Below are positions 1-6,445 of a stretch of DNA of 11,080 nt, in pieces. The notes beneath the pieces were generated by a model. The model searched no databases and was not told the DNA's origin. It was given only the letters and a program-made list of their open reading frames with translations. The DNA lies in assembly GCF_002483305.1 (NCBI RefSeq), contig NZ_DLHQ01000061.1, positions 1-11,080 of the forward strand, given 5' to 3'. Numbering within the stretch: the first letter of the stretch is position 1; each line of letters starts with the position of its first letter. Source of the DNA: Brevundimonas sp. UBA7664 (GTDB taxonomy: Bacteria; Pseudomonadota; Alphaproteobacteria; Caulobacterales; Caulobacteraceae). The translations under genes were made by a program, and so were the position numbers.

Positions 1-76
1 GACGAGGCCTGTCGGCGGCAAGCCCGGCGCGGGCCATGGCCAGCTGGTTGCGCGCCCGCCGCCGACAGGCCTCGTC
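1..76. repeat. Perfect 19-bp inverted repeat at the window edge
   Basis: Positions 1-19 (gacgaggcctgtcggcggc) are the exact reverse complement of 58-76, separated by a 38-base spacer. The match cannot be followed further left because the window ends there; inward it stops at 20/57. Both arms lie inside the partial minus-strand coding frame. It could be a genuine hairpin or, if position 1 is a contig end, a fold-back assembly artefact. Confidence 0.75.
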
Positions 77-466
77 ATCGTCGGCGCCGCACTGCCTGGC
101 CTCCCAGCGCGCGGGGTCGGCGAGCGCCCAGGCGGGGACCCCGTTCTCCGCCGCCGCTTCCGCGGCTGCGCTCCGGCTATAGCCGCCCTCTCCGATGGTC
201 GCCTGTCCCGAAGCGGAGCGGTTCACGGCGGCCCAGGGGTTGGCCTCGTCGTCATCCCCTGGCGGCGGCTCTGTCGGGGTGACGAAGGCGATGCGGCCTT
301 CGGGCGTCGGGCATCCGGGGGAATGGACGGGCCGTCCGCCGAAGGTGCAGCGCGGGTCGGGATCGGCCGGCGTCGCCGCACCCGCCTGTGACGCCGCCTC
401 CGCGACGGGGGCCGTCCGGATCGGGCCGTCCTGCAACAGGGCGATGAGCAGCAGGGCGAGGATCAT
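1..466 (-). CDS. Small exported protein, partial (C-terminus outside window)
   Basis: This frame is open from an ATG at 466-464 to the left edge, giving 155 codons without a stop, so the gene is cut by the window border. The start is supported by a four-base ATGA overlap with the stop of the gene before it (463-465), which suggests translational coupling. The protein opens with a short hydrophobic stretch (MILALLLIALLQ), probably a signal peptide, followed by an Ala/Pro-rich linker. Four cysteines are visible, at about residues 40, 52, 126 and 134; the first pair sits in CTFGGRPVHSPGC. This suggests a periplasmic protein with disulfides. It shares the small-size, signal and paired-cysteine plan of the two upstream genes but shows no clear sequence alignment with them. 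Function unknown. The last visible residues depend on sequence inside the inverted repeat at the window edge and should be treated with care. Confidence 0.62.
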   Translation of the reverse strand, partial: MILALLLIALLQDGPIRTAPVAEAASQAGAATPADPDPRCTFGGRPVHSPGCPTPEGRIAFVTPTEPPPGDDDEANPWAAVNRSASGQATIGEGGYSRSAAAEAAAENGVPAWALADPARWEARQCGADDDEACRRRARNQLAMARAGLAADRPR

Positions 467-876
467 TGCGGCCGCAACAGGTCTTCAAGCGCGCTCGCGG
501 CGGCGCCCGACCGGTCGTCGCCGCAAATGATCATGCTGGACGAGGAGGACCCGTCCTCGTTCGTCTGGCTGTCCTGCCGCGTGGTGCAGCGCCCGCCGAA
601 GGCCGAGCCCTGGCTCGCCGACGCCGGATCATCCGCGGCCGAGGCGACCATCGTCGCCGGGGGCCTCGGCTGGAAGCCGGGCAGGCGGGCTTGCAGCGCG
701 GTCCCGATGCGGTGTTCGCACGCCTCCAGTGTTTCGCTGGAGCGCCGCACCAGTGGACTGCAATGCGACAGCACAAAGCCATAGGGGTCGCGCAGGGCGG
801 AATCCGGGATCACGATCTCCGGATTGCCGGCCGGCGCCGCCAGCTGGATCGCCATCGCCAGTATCGTCAGCAGCAT
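463..876 (-). CDS. Small exported cysteine-rich protein (paralog of the 959-1471 gene)
   Basis: A 137-residue protein of unknown function. I chose the ATG at 876-874 over an upstream in-frame start at 906 because GGGAGGG (883-889 on the plus strand) lies six bases before it and because the protein then begins directly with a hydrophobic signal-like segment (MLLTILAMAIQLAAPAG). Residues about 22-62 contain IPDSALRDPYGF, CSPLVRRSSETLEAC and an Ala/Leu tail; this block aligns closely with residues 40-80 of the next gene upstream, including a C-x13-C pair (Cys39, Cys53). A second cysteine pair (Cys97, Cys118) brackets a serine-rich stretch. The even number of cysteines and the signal segment suggest a periplasmic disulfide-bonded protein. 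Its stop overlaps the start of the next gene by ATGA, so the two are probably one transcript. I do not recognise a named domain. Confidence 0.7.
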   Translation of the reverse strand: MLLTILAMAIQLAAPAGNPEIVIPDSALRDPYGFVLSHCSPLVRRSSETLEACEHRIGTALQARLPGFQPRPPATMVASAADDPASASQGSAFGGRCTTRQDSQTNEDGSSSSSMIICGDDRSGAAASALEDLLRPQ

Positions 877-958
877 CCTCGACCCTCCCGCCGGTACGAG
901 ACGCACGGGCGAGCCGGCCTGTCACCTGTCCAGACCTGACGACGTTATGTGAGGGTTT

Positions 959-1471
959 TCAATCCCTGCCGCCCAGCCGAATCCGCAGGCCTTCGTCCTC
1001 GTCCTGGCGGCCGCTGGCGGGCCGGCATTCCTCGGTCCAGGCCACCCCGCCGCTGGGCTGAGCCCGCGGCCGGGTCTCGCAGGCCCGTTCCTCCAGCGCC
1101 GCCGTCGGACGGTCGGGCCGGGACGGCGCGCCGCATTGCAGGGCGTAGCGATCGCCGGCGGCTTCCTGTCGACACTGTTCCGGCGCTCCAGCCGGGGCGA
1201 GGCCGGCGGGCAGGGCCTCGCCCAGATTGGCCGCAAGGGCGGTCCGCACCCGGGCCTGACAGGCCTCCATCGACTCGGTCGCCTTGCGGACCAGCGGGCT
1301 GCATTCGGCCCGCTCATAGCCCCAGGGGTCGGCGCGCGCCGAGTCGGGAATGGGAGGAGCCTCGGCGACCGCGGCCACGGGCTCCGGCGCCGCGGGCGTC
1401 TGCCACACCACCTGTCCCGTCGCCGCGGGGGCGGCCTGTTGCAGCATGACGGCGAAGACGACGGCGAGCAT
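959..1471 (-). CDS. Small exported cysteine-rich protein (paralog of the 463-876 gene)
   Basis: A 170-residue protein of unknown function, starting at ATG 1471-1469 with AGGAG (1479-1483) seven bases upstream. A short hydrophobic N-terminus (MLAVVFAVMLQQAAPAA) looks like a signal peptide, although it lacks a basic n-region. Residues 40-80 carry IPDSARADPWGY and CSPLVRKATESMEAC, nearly matching the downstream gene. Six cysteines occur in apparent pairs: 57/71, 100/113 and 131/149. The last pair begins CETR, like CTTR at the second pair of the paralog, so this copy may hold one extra cysteine module. The C-terminus is acidic then basic. It starts only 34 bases after the VWA gene ends, so it is probably cotranscribed with it. 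Periplasmic location is inferred. No enzymatic motif is visible. Confidence 0.7.
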   Translation of the reverse strand: MLAVVFAVMLQQAAPAATGQVVWQTPAAPEPVAAVAEAPPIPDSARADPWGYERAECSPLVRKATESMEACQARVRTALAANLGEALPAGLAPAGAPEQCRQEAAGDRYALQCGAPSRPDRPTAALEERACETRPRAQPSGGVAWTEECRPASGRQDEDEGLRIRLGGRD

Positions 1472-1505
1472 GGGGGCACTCCTCGGACGACCCGTGAACC
1501 CTAAC

Positions 1506-2684
1506 CTATTTGGCCAGCGCCCGCATCGCCTTCTCCAGCCCTTCCAGCGTCAGCGGATACATCCGTTCGTCGACCAGTTCCCGCACCATCCCGACCGAGG
1601 CCGAATAGCTCCAGTAGCGTTCGGGCGACGGGTTCAGCCAGGCCACCTTGTCCCACTGCTGCGTGGCCCGCTTCATCCAGACGGCGCCGGCCTCCTCGTT
1701 CCAGTGCTCGACCGAACCGCCGGGCATGGTCACTTCATAGGGGCTCATGGTGGCGTCGCCGACGAAGATGGCGCGCCAGTCGCCGGGGTATTTGTTCAGC
1801 ACCTCCCAGGTCGGGATCTTCTCGCTGTGCCGACGCCGGTTGTCCTTCCACACGCCCTCGTAGAGGCAGTTGTGGAAGTAGAAGAATTCGAGGTGTTTGA
1901 ACTCGGTCTTCGCGGCCGAGAACAGCTCCTCGCACATCTTCACATGGGCATCCATCGAGCCGCCGATGTCGAGGAACAGCAGCACCTTGATCGTGTTGCG
2001 CCGCTCGGCGCGCATGTGGATGTCCAGCCAGCCCTGACGCGCCGTCCCGTCGATGGTCGCGTCCATGTCCAGCTCGTCCGGCGCGCCCTGCCGGGCGAAC
2101 CGGCGCAGACGGCGCAAGGCGACCTTGATGTTGCGCGTGCCCAGTTCGACCTGGTCGTCGAGGTTCCGGTACTCGCGCTTCTCCCAGACCTTGACCGCCC
2201 GGCCGTGCTTGCCGGGCCCGCCGATGCGCACGCCCTCGGGATTGTAGCCGCCGTGCCCGAACGGGCTGGTGCCCCCGGTGCCGACCCATTTGTTTCCGCC
2301 CTCGTGCCGGCCCTGCTGTTCCTCGAGCCGCTGCTTCAGCGTCTCCATCAGCTTGTCGAACCCGCCCAGCGCCTCAATCTGCGCCTTCTCCTCGTCGGTC
2401 AGATATTTCTCGTTGAGCAGCTTCAGCCAGTCGGCGGGCACGTCCAGCGCCGGCTCCTCGCCCGCGCCCACGGTCTCGATCCCGGCGAACACCTTGCCGA
2501 ACACCTGGTCGAACCGGTCGTAGTGCTTCTCGTCCTTGACCAGCACCGCGCGCGACAGGTGGTAGAAGTCATCGACCTTCCGCCCGGCCACGTCCTTGTC
2601 CATGGCCTCCATCAGATGGAGCCATTCCTTCATCGACACGGGCACGCGCGCGTCGCGAAGAGCGGTGAAGAAGGGGAGGAGCAT
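1506..2684 (-). CDS. CoxE-type von Willebrand factor A (VWA) domain protein
   Basis: A 392-residue cytoplasmic-looking protein without a signal peptide or membrane segment. The N-terminal 125 residues are helical and charged. A Gly-rich linker follows (about 129-160, including GTGGTSPFGHGG), then a VWA domain from about 231. The metal-site (MIDAS) strand reads LLFLDIGGSMD (D239, S243), with a later Asp in VGDATMS (D310). The position usually Ser in DxSxS is Gly241, which I recall as normal for this subfamily. A conserved block EFKHLEFFYFHNCLYEGVWK (about 261-280) is typical of CoxE-like VWA proteins. Such proteins commonly work with a MoxR-type AAA+ ATPase in assembling or activating metalloenzymes; that partner is not in this window. 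There is no clear Shine-Dalgarno sequence, but a promoter-like pair of boxes abuts the ATG. Family assignment is firm; the client protein is unknown. Confidence 0.9.
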   Translation of the reverse strand: MLLPFFTALRDARVPVSMKEWLHLMEAMDKDVAGRKVDDFYHLSRAVLVKDEKHYDRFDQVFGKVFAGIETVGAGEEPALDVPADWLKLLNEKYLTDEEKAQIEALGGFDKLMETLKQRLEEQQGRHEGGNKWVGTGGTSPFGHGGYNPEGVRIGGPGKHGRAVKVWEKREYRNLDDQVELGTRNIKVALRRLRRFARQGAPDELDMDATIDGTARQGWLDIHMRAERRNTIKVLLFLDIGGSMDAHVKMCEELFSAAKTEFKHLEFFYFHNCLYEGVWKDNRRRHSEKIPTWEVLNKYPGDWRAIFVGDATMSPYEVTMPGGSVEHWNEEAGAVWMKRATQQWDKVAWLNPSPERYWSYSASVGMVRELVDERMYPLTLEGLEKAMRALAK

Positions 2685-2690
2685 GGGGTC

Positions 2691-2719
2691 AGGCTAACAG
2701 GGCTTGTGCGGCGACCCAA
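2691..2719 (-). promoter_or_regulatory. Candidate promoter of the VWA gene
   Basis: On the minus strand TTGGGTC (2719-2713) and GTTAGCCT (2698-2691) are separated by 14 bases. This resembles the Caulobacter housekeeping promoter pattern (TTGACGS, 10-14 bases, GCTANAWC), with mismatches in both boxes. The expected start of transcription falls at or next to the ATG at 2684, which would give a leaderless mRNA and fits the missing Shine-Dalgarno sequence. Confidence 0.33.
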
Positions 2720-2739
2720 TCGGTCTTCGCGAGACGACG

Positions 2740-3405
2740 TCAGCGTCCGTGTGCGTCGGTCTGGATATTGGCCATGATGACGCCCGCGTATACGCTGACC
2801 AGCATTGCGTCTTCGAAACGGCCAGTCGCGCGAACCTTGTATCCCCATTGCCCGACGTGGTGGACGAGGGCCATGGTCAGCATTGGACCATCAGGCATCG
2901 TGACTTTGAAGGCAGCATACTTCGGCGCGGGCCAGTCGCCGATGCTGGTAGTCGCCAGGGCGCCATCGAACGGAATGGCGTCGGGCCAACGATTTCGGAT
3001 CGCGCTCACTGCATCGTTGATGACCGCATCTTCGCTGGGTAAGGGCCGGTATCGCGTGGCGTAAGTGGTGGCGTCGATCAGCAGGGACTCCTCGCGCGAA
3101 GCACAACCGACGTCGTCGCCGCGCGGCACGCCGTCGTTCTGGTCGGGGAAGATCAGAATCCGGTCATTCGCGCTGTCGCTGAACCGGCAGCGCATCCCGC
3201 TGGCGAGGTGTTCAACTGTTGGAAGGCGCCCCGTGGTTTTGTTGGCGAAGATCCCTTCAGCCCCGGCGTTACGGATCAGCTCATCGGCCCTGGCGCGGGC
3301 ATCAGCAATTTCAGCCGGAGTAGGGGGAACGGCCTCCTGCACGTCCTGCGCCCAGACCACGGGGGCCGCCAACAACGCGGCGATAAAAGACAGACGACCG
3401 ATCAT
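2740..3405 (-). CDS. Exported protein of unknown function
   Basis: A 221-residue protein from ATG 3405-3403; the frame also offers a TTG start ten codons upstream, but the ATG places a classic signal peptide at the N-terminus (MIGRLSFIAALLAAPVVWAQ, likely cleaved after WA or AQ). The mature part begins with an Ala/Arg/Glu-rich helix (about 30-48), then GMRCRF (Cys73) and GDDVGC (Cys101), which probably form a disulfide. It ends in a beta-rich region with HHVGQWGYKVRATG. I recall similar GMxCRF / GDDVxC proteins from Caulobacteraceae as uncharacterised exported proteins. It lies between the GNAT gene (75-base gap) and the VWA gene (55-base gap) on the same strand. Codon use is noticeably less GC-biased than in the neighbours, with more A- and T-ending codons, which may mean relaxed selection or a more recent arrival. 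Function unknown; periplasmic location inferred. Confidence 0.72.
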   Translation of the reverse strand: MIGRLSFIAALLAAPVVWAQDVQEAVPPTPAEIADARARADELIRNAGAEGIFANKTTGRLPTVEHLASGMRCRFSDSANDRILIFPDQNDGVPRGDDVGCASREESLLIDATTYATRYRPLPSEDAVINDAVSAIRNRWPDAIPFDGALATTSIGDWPAPKYAAFKVTMPDGPMLTMALVHHVGQWGYKVRATGRFEDAMLVSVYAGVIMANIQTDAHGR

Positions 3406-3480
3406 TGTGCATCCCGTGAACTCTTTCGGGATCAAGCCACGGTTGCGTCTCGCAGTCTATCCGCGAATTCCTCGGGCGGA

Positions 3481-4008
3481 TCACCCCCGCCGCAGGATGA
3501 ACTCGTCATCCATCCACGCCCCGACCGGATACTGGTACTCGCCGGCTACCTCGAACCCCCAGGCCGCATACAGCTTCTGCGCCTTCAGGTTTCCGCTCCA
3601 GACGCCGATCCACAGCGGCCCTTCGGTATGGCTTTCCATCCACTCAAGCGCGATCGCCAGCAGCTTCGTCCCCAGCCCCAGTCCCTGCGCCGCCTTCGAC
3701 ACATACAGCCGCCGCAGCTCCGCATGGCTGGCTCGGGCTTCCGGGTGGGGCAGGGTGTTCGGCCCCGTGTTGGCGAAGGCCAGCAGGTCTCCGTCGCGCT
3801 CGGCCACCCACCAGGCCGCGCCCGGCTCCTTCAGCTTCGCGCGGATGGCGTCCGGACTGAAGCTGGCGTCGAGGAACGCCGCCAGATCATCGGCCGGATA
3901 GGGAATGGCGAACCCGTCCACGAAGGTGTCGATAAAGGTCTGCCGCCCCAGAACGCCCAGGGCGGCGGCGTCGGCTTCCACGGCGGGTCGGATCACGGGC
4001 TCGGTCAT
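3481..4008 (-). CDS. GNAT-family N-acetyltransferase, PaiA-like
   Basis: A 175-residue GCN5-related acetyltransferase that transfers acetyl from acetyl-CoA to an amine. The acetyl-CoA pyrophosphate loop is QGLGLG (108-113), preceded by the strand ELRRLYV and followed by a long helix. The C-terminal half has LWIGVWSGN (132-140), LKAQKLYAAWGF (141-152; Tyr147 is the probable general acid) and a final strand DDEFILRR. The early TFIDTFV (24-30) and the LWxGVWxxNxKA pattern resemble the PaiA spermidine/spermine acetyltransferase branch, so a small polyamine or amine substrate is plausible; the substrate is inferred only. The start is the ATG at 4008, 64 bases from a divergent HDAC-family deacetylase gene. 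No Shine-Dalgarno sequence is seen, but promoter-like boxes sit just upstream. First gene of the minus-strand run. Confidence 0.88.
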   Translation of the reverse strand: MTEPVIRPAVEADAAALGVLGRQTFIDTFVDGFAIPYPADDLAAFLDASFSPDAIRAKLKEPGAAWWVAERDGDLLAFANTGPNTLPHPEARASHAELRRLYVSKAAQGLGLGTKLLAIALEWMESHTEGPLWIGVWSGNLKAQKLYAAWGFEVAGEYQYPVGAWMDDEFILRRG

Positions 4009-4014
4009 GACCGG

Positions 4015-4043
4015 CGATTAGGACCTCGATCGGCACGCGACAA
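4015..4043 (-). promoter_or_regulatory. Candidate promoter of the GNAT gene
   Basis: On the minus strand TTGTCGC (4043-4037) matches the Caulobacter -35 consensus TTGACGS at six of seven positions. Fourteen bases further on is CCTAATCG (4022-4015), which keeps the CTA core of the -10 box but not the rest. The expected transcript start is within a base or two of the ATG at 4008, implying a leaderless mRNA. The whole site lies in the 64-base divergent gap shared with the deacetylase gene. Confidence 0.38.
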
Positions 4044-4072
4044 GCCCGCCGGCCGCTTCTATTCTCCGCCCG

Positions 4073-4993
4073 ATGAGCGTCGCCCTCTTCACCCATCCCG
4101 ACATGCTGGACCACCGCCCGGGCCCGGGGCATCCCGAACGGCCGGAGCGGCTGCAGGCCGTGCTCGACGCCCTGGACGCCGCCGCCCTCGGCCTTGATCG
4201 CCGGGCCGCGACCGAGGCGCGGATCGCCGACCTCGAACGCCTGCACCCGGTCGACCATGTCGCCCGCATCCTGACCGCCTCGCCCGCCTCCGGCCTCAAC
4301 GCGCTGGACGCCGACACCGTCCTGTCGCCGGGCAGCGTCCGCGCCGCCCGCCTCGCCGCCGGGGCCGTCATCGACGCGGTCCGCGCCGTGGCCCGGGGCG
4401 AGACGGCCCGCGCCTTCGCCGCCGTCCGCCCGCCGGGCCACCACGCCGAGCCGGACCAGAGCATGGGCTTCTGCCTGTTCTCCAATGTCGCCGTCGCCGC
4501 CCGCGTGGCCCAGGCCGAGGGCATAGCCCGCGTCGCCGTCATCGATTTCGACGTCCACCACGGCAACGGCACCCAGGCGGCGTTCGAGGCGGACAGCAGC
4601 CTGTTCCTCGGCTCGATCCATCAGAGCCCGCTCTATCCCGGCACCGGCGCCGCGTCCGAGACCGGCGTCGGCAATATCGTCAACGTCCCGGTGCCGCCGC
4701 ACGCCGCCCGCGAGGCCTGGCGCGCCACCTTCTCGGGCGGCCTCATGCCGGCGCTGGAGGCCTTCGCCCCTGACCTGATCCTGATCTCCGCCGGTTTCGA
4801 CGCCCACCGCCGCGATCCGCTCGCCCACCAGTCGCTGGAGGCCGAGGATTTCGCCTGGGCCACCCGCGCCGTGCTCGAGATCGCGCGATCGTGCTGTGGC
4901 GGCAAGGTTGTGTCCTCGCTCGAGGGCGGTTACGACCTAGAAGGGCTGGGCCGTTCCGCGGTCGCCCACGTTCAGGCCTTGGGGGAGGAATAA
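4073..4993 (+). CDS. HDAC-family zinc deacetylase (class II-like / acetylpolyamine amidohydrolase superfamily)
   Basis: A 306-residue zinc hydrolase that removes acetyl groups from acetyl-lysine or small acetylated amines. All expected active-site elements are present: GHPERPERL (19-27), the charge-relay histidines in RPPGHHAE (H123, H124), zinc ligands D160 and H162 in IDFDVHHGNGT, the third ligand D243 in SAGFDAH, and the transition-state tyrosine Y287 in LEGGYDL. Length fits a single bacterial HDAC domain with no signal peptide, so it acts in the cytoplasm. Bacterial members include acetoin-utilisation (AcuC-like), HDAH-type and acetylpolyamine deacetylases; the sequence alone does not decide the substrate. 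A PaiA-like acetyltransferase is divergent across 64 bases, which hints at a matching acetylation/deacetylation pair. As I recall, HDAC-family genes often lie near xseB in alphaproteobacteria, as here. No Shine-Dalgarno sequence precedes the ATG. Confidence 0.93.
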   Translation: MSVALFTHPDMLDHRPGPGHPERPERLQAVLDALDAAALGLDRRAATEARIADLERLHPVDHVARILTASPASGLNALDADTVLSPGSVRAARLAAGAVIDAVRAVARGETARAFAAVRPPGHHAEPDQSMGFCLFSNVAVAARVAQAEGIARVAVIDFDVHHGNGTQAAFEADSSLFLGSIHQSPLYPGTGAASETGVGNIVNVPVPPHAAREAWRATFSGGLMPALEAFAPDLILISAGFDAHRRDPLAHQSLEAEDFAWATRAVLEIARSCCGGKVVSSLEGGYDLEGLGRSAVAHVQALGEE

Positions 4994-5053
4994 GGACGGT
5001 TCGCCAATCGCTTGCCGCCGCATATCATGCCCGCCCCCGCCAGAGACTCACTG

Positions 5054-5692
5054 ATGGCCGAAGCCCCTGCGCCGTCGAAGGCAGAGCCCGCGCCGCCCCG
5101 CGCCGCGCTGGTCTCGGTGCGTCCGGGCGCCATCGTCCTGGCCCGGCACGGCGAACCGGCCCTGTCGCGCAAATGCTTTCTGACCTCCGACCAGTACCGC
5201 GACTGGTGGGCGAAATACGAGATCGGCGGCCTGCGCGCCGGCCAGACCCCGCCGCCCGAACTGCTGGCCACGGCCGAGGGCGCGGGCGCCATCTACGCCT
5301 CGACCCGCCCCCGCGCCCAGGAAACCGCCGCCGCCATCGCCGCCGGCCGCGAGGTGATGTCGGACGCCCTGTTCATCGAGGCCCCCCTGCCGCCGCCGCA
5401 CTTCCCTTCGTGGTTCAAGCTGCCGCCCAAATACTGGGGTGTCGTCGCCCGCATCTGGTGGCACGCCTTCAATCATCACGAGGGCCAGGAAACCCGCCGC
5501 CAGGCCGAATGCCGCGCCGAAAAGGCCGCACAGGCCCTGATCGCCCGCGCCGAAAGCGGCCAGGACGTGCTGGTCCTCGCCCACGGCTATTTCAACCACA
5601 TGGTCGGCCGCCGCCTGCGCGCCGACGGCTGGGACCTGGTCCACAACCAGGGCTTCAAATACTGGTCCCAGCGCCGCTACGAGAAGCGCTGA
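5054..5692 (+). CDS. Histidine phosphatase family protein (phosphoglycerate-mutase-like)
   Basis: A 212-residue protein of the RHG superfamily, whose members use a phospho-histidine intermediate to hydrolyse or transfer phosphate. With the start at 5054 the catalytic motif LARHGEP contains R31, H32 and G33; STRPRAQETA supplies the second arginine (R85), IEAPLPPP an acidic residue (E109), and LAHGYFNHM the second catalytic histidine (H177). The segment FPSWFKLPPKYWGVVARIWW is rich in aromatic residues and is the lid-like variable region. The first 20 residues are an Ala/Pro-rich tail outside the domain, so the start is uncertain: ATG 5027 and TTG 5012 are in frame upstream, and none has a strong ribosome site. 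It follows the deacetylase gene by 60 bases and precedes the cyclophilin gene by 16. The substrate is not predictable from the motifs. Confidence 0.87.
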   Translation: MAEAPAPSKAEPAPPRAALVSVRPGAIVLARHGEPALSRKCFLTSDQYRDWWAKYEIGGLRAGQTPPPELLATAEGAGAIYASTRPRAQETAAAIAAGREVMSDALFIEAPLPPPHFPSWFKLPPKYWGVVARIWWHAFNHHEGQETRRQAECRAEKAAQALIARAESGQDVLVLAHGYFNHMVGRRLRADGWDLVHNQGFKYWSQRRYEKR

Positions 5693-5708
5693 CGCGCGGG
5701 AGAGGACC

Positions 5709-6317
5709 ATGATCCGACGCGCCCTGCTCGCCCTCTGCCTCGCCGCCGCCGCCCTGTCGGCCCCCGCCTTCGCCCAGGATGCAGCGCCGGCTCCGGCCGC
5801 GGTCCGCGTCCTGCTTGAGACCTCCGCCGGGAATATTCTCGTCGAGACCGACCCCCGCGCCCCGATCACCGCCGCCAACTTCTTGCGATATGTCGACGAG
5901 GGCCGGTTCGACGGCACGGACTTCTACCGCGGCATGGAGCTGGGCGGCGAGACCGGCGTGGTCCAGGGCGGGACCAGCAATGCGCCGGACCGCATCCTGC
6001 CGCCCATCGCCCATGAGCCGACCAGCCAGACCGGCCTGCGCCACGTCGACGGCGCCCTGTCCATGGCGCGGTTCGACCCCGGCACCGCCGACGGCGACTT
6101 CTTCATCATCGTCGGCAACCTGCCCGGCTTCGACGCCCGGGCCGCCCCGCCCGATCCCGGCTTCGCCGTCTTCGGCCGGGTGGTCGAAGGCATGGACATC
6201 GTCCGCGCCATCCTCGCCGCCCCCAAATCCCCGACCGAGGGCGAAGGCTTCATGCGCGGCCAGATGCTCGACCCCCGCGTCCGCATCGTCTCCGCCCGCC
6301 GCGCGCCCGCCCCCTGA
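5709..6317 (+). CDS. Exported cyclophilin-type peptidyl-prolyl cis-trans isomerase
   Basis: A 202-residue cyclophilin that catalyses cis/trans isomerisation of X-Pro bonds, here probably in the periplasm. A textbook signal peptide (MIRRALLALCLAAAALSAPAFAQ) ends in AFA, with likely cleavage after residue 22. The isomerase domain spans about 33-195. The core positions are FDGTDFYR (R74, equivalent to the catalytic arginine), VVQGG (Q86), GALSMAR, ADGDFFIIVG (F131) and FAVFGRVVEGMDIV. The ribosome site AGAGGA lies just upstream of the ATG, and only 16 bases separate it from the phosphatase gene, so the two are likely cotranscribed. Compared with standard cyclophilins there is a small insertion (residues 136-150, NLPGFDARAAPPDPG) before FAVFG, where the common motif has a tryptophan-containing loop; this variation occurs in many bacterial exported cyclophilins. 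The family assignment is secure. Confidence 0.92.
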   Translation: MIRRALLALCLAAAALSAPAFAQDAAPAPAAVRVLLETSAGNILVETDPRAPITAANFLRYVDEGRFDGTDFYRGMELGGETGVVQGGTSNAPDRILPPIAHEPTSQTGLRHVDGALSMARFDPGTADGDFFIIVGNLPGFDARAAPPDPGFAVFGRVVEGMDIVRAILAAPKSPTEGEGFMRGQMLDPRVRIVSARRAPAP

Positions 6318-6408
6318 GCGGACGCACTTGCTCCCGCCAGAGCAGTGAACCTCCCAGCTCTGAAGCTCCGCCGGCCCCGCCAAATGACCCGCCGACCCCG
6401 GTCTCCGC

Positions 6409-6437
6409 TTGAGACCCGCCGCCACCCCCTCTAGGGT
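6409..6437 (+). promoter_or_regulatory. Candidate promoter of the xseB operon
   Basis: TTGAGAC (6409-6415) and TCTAGGGT (6430-6437) are 14 bases apart, resembling the Caulobacter housekeeping pattern. It lies in the 128-base gap after the cyclophilin gene. The expected start of transcription is at or next to the xseB ATG at 6446, so the mRNA would be leaderless; no Shine-Dalgarno sequence precedes xseB. Confidence 0.35.
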
Positions 6438-6445
6438 CGCCCGCC

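Noticed and set aside
1350..2777. Open frame of 475 codons on the plus strand, antisense to the VWA gene
   Set aside because: Low-complexity His/Leu/Val-rich translation without domain motifs, opposite a clear VWA protein; a codon-bias shadow.
3887..4828. Open frame of 313 codons on the minus strand, antisense to the HDAC-family gene
   Set aside because: Gly/Ala/Arg-rich translation with no motifs, overlapping the intact deacetylase and the GNAT start; a shadow frame.
5012..5053. Upstream TTG (5012) and ATG (5027) starts for the histidine phosphatase
   Set aside because: Neither has a ribosome site at proper spacing, and the extra residues lie outside the conserved domain. The start remains uncertain, but 5054 is kept.
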